Shown: in pieces, positions 60,996-64,000 of the stretch
Numbering within the stretch: the stretch's first letter is position 1
How the letters are laid out: every line of letters begins with the position of its first letter
Origin: Neptunomonas concharum
GTDB taxonomy: Bacteria > Pseudomonadota > Gammaproteobacteria > Pseudomonadales > Balneatricaceae
Direction of reading: 5' to 3'
NCBI RefSeq assembly: GCF_008630635.1
Contig: NZ_CP043869.1
Location: 3,297,001 to 3,361,000, forward strand
Length of the DNA: 64,000 nt
The notes under the pieces: generated by a model
The model's database searches: none
Seen by the model: the letters and a program-made list of their open reading frames with translations, nothing else
What the model was told of the DNA's origin: nothing
Program-made: the position numbers and the translations under genes

Positions 60996-61592
60996 TCAGT
61001 GTAATTGAGGTTTATCAGCAACTTCACCTGTTTGCTGATTATCAGAGGCATTACATTCACTGAATAACATCAACACCACCATGCGAACGTATTCCTCCAG
61101 TTGCATCAAGTCCGACTCATTATCCTCATCGTCTTCAACTTCAGACGCCACTTGCGCTATTTGCGAGAGGTCATTCAATGCATCTTTCGCTTCTTCAGAC
61201 AAACTATTATCGGTCTGCTTACCTTGATAACCAAACCCCGTCATGAACCCCTGACACCATAAGCCTAGGGACTCGACACGCTGGGCTAACGGGACTTCTT
61301 CATCCGGTAGCAGCAAGGTGAGTTCAAGCCCGAAGCTTTCCAACTGGCCTAAAGACTGCTCATAAAGCCCAACCAAGCCCACTTTACTGGATTCGTGCCT
61401 CACCGTTTCGCGCTCTAATAATTCAGCCATCGTTTTCAGCCAAAGGTCGGGGACCATACGAGCACCAGATGACAACTGACCACATAAAAAACCATGTAAC
61501 TCAGCGGGAGAGATAATAAATACCTCTTCACTCACCAGCAGGTTGGCTATTTCATCAAAGCCAATCATTTGCCCCGTCACTTCTACTGTCAT
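60996..61592 (-). CDS. ygfB: YgfB/UPF0149 family protein
   Basis: A 198-aa acidic, mainly helical protein from ATG 61592 (AGAGAG seven bases upstream): MTVEVTGQMIGFDEIANLLV. The family motif SPAELHGFLCGQLSSGAR and the tail LEEYVRMVVLMLFSECN are clear. In E. coli and Pseudomonas YgfB homologues are linked to regulation next to pepP, but the activity is not defined. An in-frame extension to 61685 is rejected because it lacks family similarity. Confidence 0.9.
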   Translation of the reverse strand: MTVEVTGQMIGFDEIANLLVSEEVFIISPAELHGFLCGQLSSGARMVPDLWLKTMAELLERETVRHESSKVGLVGLYEQSLGQLESFGLELTLLLPDEEVPLAQRVESLGLWCQGFMTGFGYQGKQTDNSLSEEAKDALNDLSQIAQVASEVEDDEDNESDLMQLEEYVRMVVLMLFSECNASDNQQTGEVADKPQLH

Positions 61593-61669
61593 GCAAGTAC
61601 TCTCTATTTTATAAATATGATGGCTGTCATTACGAATCCAGCTCATTGGTCGATTAAAAATGGTATTTT

Positions 61670-61698
61670 TTGATAATCCTAGCATTCTACTCTATATA
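61670..61698 (+). promoter_or_regulatory. Promoter of the TIGR02449-zapA unit
   Basis: TTGATA (61670-61675) and TATATA (61693-61698) are exactly 17 bp apart on the plus strand. Transcription would begin near 61705, giving a leader of about 68 nt before the first gene. Confidence 0.65.
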
Positions 61699-61772
61699 GA
61701 GCTATGTAGGAGCAATTGACCCCCTGCATCAGGCTGTTTATAGTCTTTCTGTTTTTTATGCCGGATCCTTCC

Positions 61773-61982
61773 ATGACAGACCATTATTTTATTGCGCTTG
61801 AACAAAAGATTGATCAACTGCTAGCTCGTTGTGAACAACTAGAGCGTGAGAACCAACAATTACGCTCTTTGGAACTTCAGGCTCGCCAGGAAAAATCCCG
61901 TTTACTGCAAGTGAACGACCAAACTCGCTCACAGGTGGAGAAAATGATTCAGCGACTCAAAACACTGGAGCAAAATATATGA
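61773..61982 (+). CDS. TIGR02449-family coiled-coil protein
   Basis: A 69-aa, almost wholly coiled-coil protein starting MTDHYFIALEQKIDQLLARC and ending EKMIQRLKTLEQNI. It resembles the small conserved proteins found directly before zapA in Pseudomonas relatives. The stop overlaps the zapA start (ATGA), implying a cell-division link, but the function is unknown. The start is uncertain: ATG 61758 and TTG 61716 (close to AGGAG) are also in frame. Confidence 0.75.
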   Translation: MTDHYFIALEQKIDQLLARCEQLERENQQLRSLELQARQEKSRLLQVNDQTRSQVEKMIQRLKTLEQNI

Positions 61983-62302
61983 CTCAGGATAGCGGCCACA
62001 AAGTATCTATTAAAATTATGGATAAAGAGTATCTAATTGGCTGTCCTGATGGTGCAGAGGCAGAGCTTTTTGCATCTGCTGACTATCTAGACAAAAAAAT
62101 GCGCGAGGTTAGAGATAGCGGAAAAGTGCTTGGATTAGAACGTGTTGCGGTTATGGCTGCACTAAATATTTCCCACGAACTAATCAAAAGCAAAGAACAG
62201 CAGAGGGAGAAGGTTGAAGAAAGAATCCAACGCCTTGGCGAGAAAATTGATCATTCCATGGCTCGCATGTCTGCATCTGAGAACATCGATAGCAACGATT
62301 AA
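61979..62302 (+). CDS. zapA: Cell division protein ZapA
   Basis: A 107-aa FtsZ-ring stabiliser: an N-terminal globular part (VSIKIMDKEYLIGCPDGAEA) and a long C-terminal coiled coil (SHELIKSKEQQREKVEERIQ). The ZapA-6S-ygfA order is common in gammaproteobacteria. Confidence 0.93.
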   Translation: MTQDSGHKVSIKIMDKEYLIGCPDGAEAELFASADYLDKKMREVRDSGKVLGLERVAVMAALNISHELIKSKEQQREKVEERIQRLGEKIDHSMARMSASENIDSND

Positions 62303-62383
62303 CAATTAGAAACAAATAGATAAACGTATAAATTTCATACAGTTGCATATTTTTCATAGCATTAATTTAAAAAAATACAAGAC

Positions 62384-62411
62384 CTGACTTTCTGCATTAT
62401 CAAGGTATAAT
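62384..62411 (+). promoter_or_regulatory. 6S RNA promoter
   Basis: CTGACT (62384-62389) and TATAAT (62406-62411), spaced by 16 bp, lie 7 bp before the expected 6S 5' end. Confidence 0.7.
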
Positions 62412-62417
62412 TAATCT

Positions 62418-62593
62418 GCTCCCTGGGGTGTTTGTCCATTGGTTAAGTCCCTCGAGCCGATAATTACCAGTATGGATTTTTTCAGCAGGTGTTGTGCGCA
62501 TGTCCGTCTTCGGAAAGCCTAATGCACTTCGGAAATCTCCTCCTTGAACCTTCGGGTTCAGGGCCACAACCAGTAACGGCATCTTGGGGAGCC
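62418..62593 (+). ncRNA. ssrS: 6S RNA
   Basis: 6S RNA mimics an open promoter and sequesters sigma70 holoenzyme. The terminal stem pairs GCTCCCTGGG at the 5' end with CTTGGGGAGC at the 3' end (about 176 nt). Familiar elements are AAGTCCCTCGAGCCGATA, GTCCGTCTTCGGAAAGCCT and the CCTTGAACC-TTCG-GGTTCAGGG hairpin, matching the E. coli positions. It lies between zapA and ygfA as usual. The exact ends are estimates. It occupies most of the otherwise non-coding 62303-62601. Confidence 0.92.
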
Positions 62594-62601
62594 TCCATTT
62601 T

Positions 62602-63198
62602 ATGGACGCCAGAAACGTATTGCGCAAAAAAATGCGAACAGCTCGCCGCGCATTATCACCTTTGCAGCAGAAGTCCGCTGCCCGCAATCTGCTCAAACAA
62701 CTTAAAAAAGCACCCCAGTTTCGCACAGCCAAGCATCTTGCCCTCTATTTGGGTAATGATGGCGAGATTGATCCAAATGAAGTGGCCCAGTGGTGTTGGA
62801 AACAAGGCAAGATCATCTACTTGCCGGTGCTACACCCACTTGCCCATAATCGTTTATGGTTTGTACGCTACACACCCAGAACACCTCTGACCAAGAATTG
62901 TTACGGCATTGCAGAGCCGAAATCGCCCTATCGATCTATACGGCCCGCTAAGGCACTGGATACGGTGTTGCTCCCTTTGGTCGCGTTTGATACACAGGGT
63001 GGGCGTTTAGGTATGGGAGGGGGATATTATGATCGAACTTTTAGCTTTATCAGGCAATTCAACCTATCCAAGCCACGCCTCATAGGCTTAGCTCATGATT
63101 TTCAGAAAGTAGAAAAACTACCAGTAGCGAGTTGGGACGTACCTCTCACACTTGTAGTGACAGACGCCGCTATCTATGCGCCCAAAAATCGGCTTTAG
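62602..63198 (+). CDS. ygfA: 5-formyltetrahydrofolate cyclo-ligase
   Basis: Converts 5-formyl-THF to methenyl-THF with ATP. The 198-aa protein starts MDARNVLRKKMRTARRALSP; the ATP-binding signature is GGRLGMGGGYYDRTF and DTVLLPLVAFDTQ precedes it. Its GGGGAG ribosome-binding site lies in the 3' strand of the 6S terminal stem, so translation needs processing or refolding of the joint transcript. Confidence 0.93.
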   Translation: MDARNVLRKKMRTARRALSPLQQKSAARNLLKQLKKAPQFRTAKHLALYLGNDGEIDPNEVAQWCWKQGKIIYLPVLHPLAHNRLWFVRYTPRTPLTKNCYGIAEPKSPYRSIRPAKALDTVLLPLVAFDTQGGRLGMGGGYYDRTFSFIRQFNLSKPRLIGLAHDFQKVEKLPVASWDVPLTLVVTDAAIYAPKNRL

Positions 63199-63326
63199 CG
63201 CAAGCTAAACACCTGCTCTACCATCGATGACAGTTGAAAATCCCCCTGAGAGAATACGCCTGTAATAACAGAACCAACAACAAAGGCAATAACAACAACC
63301 ATGACAAGATCAGGACCTTTTTTCAT
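63195..63326 (-). CDS. Small membrane-protein ORF, 43 aa
   Basis: A short ORF starting MKKGPDLVMVVVIAFVVGSV, continuing ITGVFSQGDFQLSS and ending EQVFSLR. It encodes one predicted span (about residues 7-26) with a Lys-Lys N-terminus. AGAAGAAG lies about ten bases before the ATG. The stop codon overlaps the ygfA stop on the other strand. I do not recognise the family. The rest of the gap, 63327-63543, holds no recognised feature. Confidence 0.5.
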   Translation of the reverse strand: MKKGPDLVMVVVIAFVVGSVITGVFSQGDFQLSSMVEQVFSLR

Positions 63327-63543
63327 ACCCTGCACTTCTTCTCTTATTATTTCGTTAATGTGGAAACATCCCAGTAAAACCGCTGCAAGTTTTCCATACT
63401 CTCAAAATAAATCAAGGCTTCTTTTAACTATAGCAGCAAGTTAAACGATTTTCTTGACAGATCGCACAAAAAACCACAAATAGCTCCTTGATACAGCTTG
63501 ATTTTCCCCGATTTTCGCAACATTTGTCACAATATCGTCAAAA

Positions 63544-64000
63544 TCATAATGCCAACCAAAGAACCAAAGGCAGTGTCAGTATGGACAATACGGTTTGGCC
63601 CGTAATAATTGCGGCCATCATCTGCGCATCCCCACCTAGCTGACGAGCTAAAATATACCCAGAAGGCGCGGTAGGTACTGCAGCAAACACAACCAGCAGA
63701 CCCGTAACCAGCGGAGAAAGTTCCATCCATTGAGCAAAAAACAGTATAAATAGCGGAAATAACAATAATTTAATGATTCCTGACAACCACATCGCACTTT
63801 GCGCCGAGCGTAACGACGCAATGTTCAAACCAGCGCCAACCGCTAACAAGCCTAGAGGCAGCGCCATCTGGCCGAGTAATTGCGCCACAGAAAGCAGTTC
63901 TGCATGCAACCCCACGCCAGACACGTTCAGCCCAATGCCCAATATACAAGCCAATATCAGCGGGTTCTTGACCAATGTACGAAGAAAGCCTGATACACCT
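63544..64000 (-). CDS. AEC-family transporter, C-terminal part (window edge)
   Basis: The frame is open to the right edge, so the N-terminal part is outside the window. The visible 152 residues contain about five membrane spans, including LGQMALPLGLLAVGAGLNIA and FAAVPTAPSGYILARQLGGD, which match the auxin-efflux-carrier (AEC)/permease family. Members export or import organic acids; the substrate here is unknown. Confidence 0.8.
   Translation of the reverse strand, partial: GVSGFLRTLVKNPLILACILGIGLNVSGVGLHAELLSVAQLLGQMALPLGLLAVGAGLNIASLRSAQSAMWLSGIIKLLLFPLFILFFAQWMELSPLVTGLLVVFAAVPTAPSGYILARQLGGDAQMMAAIITGQTVLSILTLPLVLWLAL

Noticed and set aside
61593..61685. Longer start for ygfB
   Set aside because: The added 31 residues are not family-like, and the internal ATG has its own ribosome-binding site.

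Overview
The window is 64 kb of gammaproteobacterial chromosome. Protein sequences, gene order and several marine-type families point to the Oceanospirillales/Oceanospirillaceae side of the class (Neptunomonas, Amphritea or Marinobacterium-like), but the genus cannot be fixed from the sequence alone. No phage, insertion sequence, CRISPR array or rRNA operon is visible.

Positions 1-30.8 kb are all on the minus strand and form one unbroken information-processing supercluster. In transcription order it holds the tRNA-Thr(TGT)/Tyr/Gly/Thr(GGT) cluster, tufB, tRNA-Trp, secE-nusG, rplKAJL-rpoBC, rpsL-rpsG-fusA-tufA, the S10 operon (rpsJ to rpsQ), the spc operon (rplN to rpmJ) and the start of the alpha operon (rpsM, rpsK, rpsD, rpoA 5' end). 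Internal sigma70-type promoters can be read at the S10, spc and alpha boundaries and before tRNA-Trp. Rho-independent terminators or attenuators can be read after tufA, after rpoC and between rplL and rpoB. Further stem-loops fill unusually long spacers inside the spc operon.

Positions 30.8-42 kb hold thyA-folA-birA-coaX-(SPOR-like protein), which runs towards the tRNA cluster, and the rppH-ptsP and tauE-lgt genes. This is a Pseudomonas-like housekeeping order. Two plus-strand genes sit inside it: a chemoreceptor between lgt and thyA, and an NRDE-family protein between ptsP and tauE.

Positions 42-55.3 kb look more accessory: a HAD hydrolase, a CBS-domain protein, a CitA/CitB-type two-component system facing a tctCBA tripartite tricarboxylate transporter, a translationally coupled pair of a LysM-FecR-FN3 envelope protein and a CHASE2-GGDEF-EAL protein, a Tas-like aldo/keto reductase and an RlmI-like rRNA methyltransferase.

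Positions 55.4-64 kb hold gcvT-gcvH, the ygfB-pepP-ubiH-ubiI operon, divergent TIGR02449-zapA, 6S RNA (ssrS) and the 5-formyltetrahydrofolate cyclo-ligase gene. This is the E. coli order except that gcvP is missing. A 43-codon membrane-protein ORF and a truncated AEC-family transporter close the window.

No wholly new system is evident. The best leads are the LysM-FecR/CHASE2 pair with a degenerate GGDEF site, the structured spacers inside the spc operon, the paired inverted repeats around tctC and the small membrane-protein ORF.
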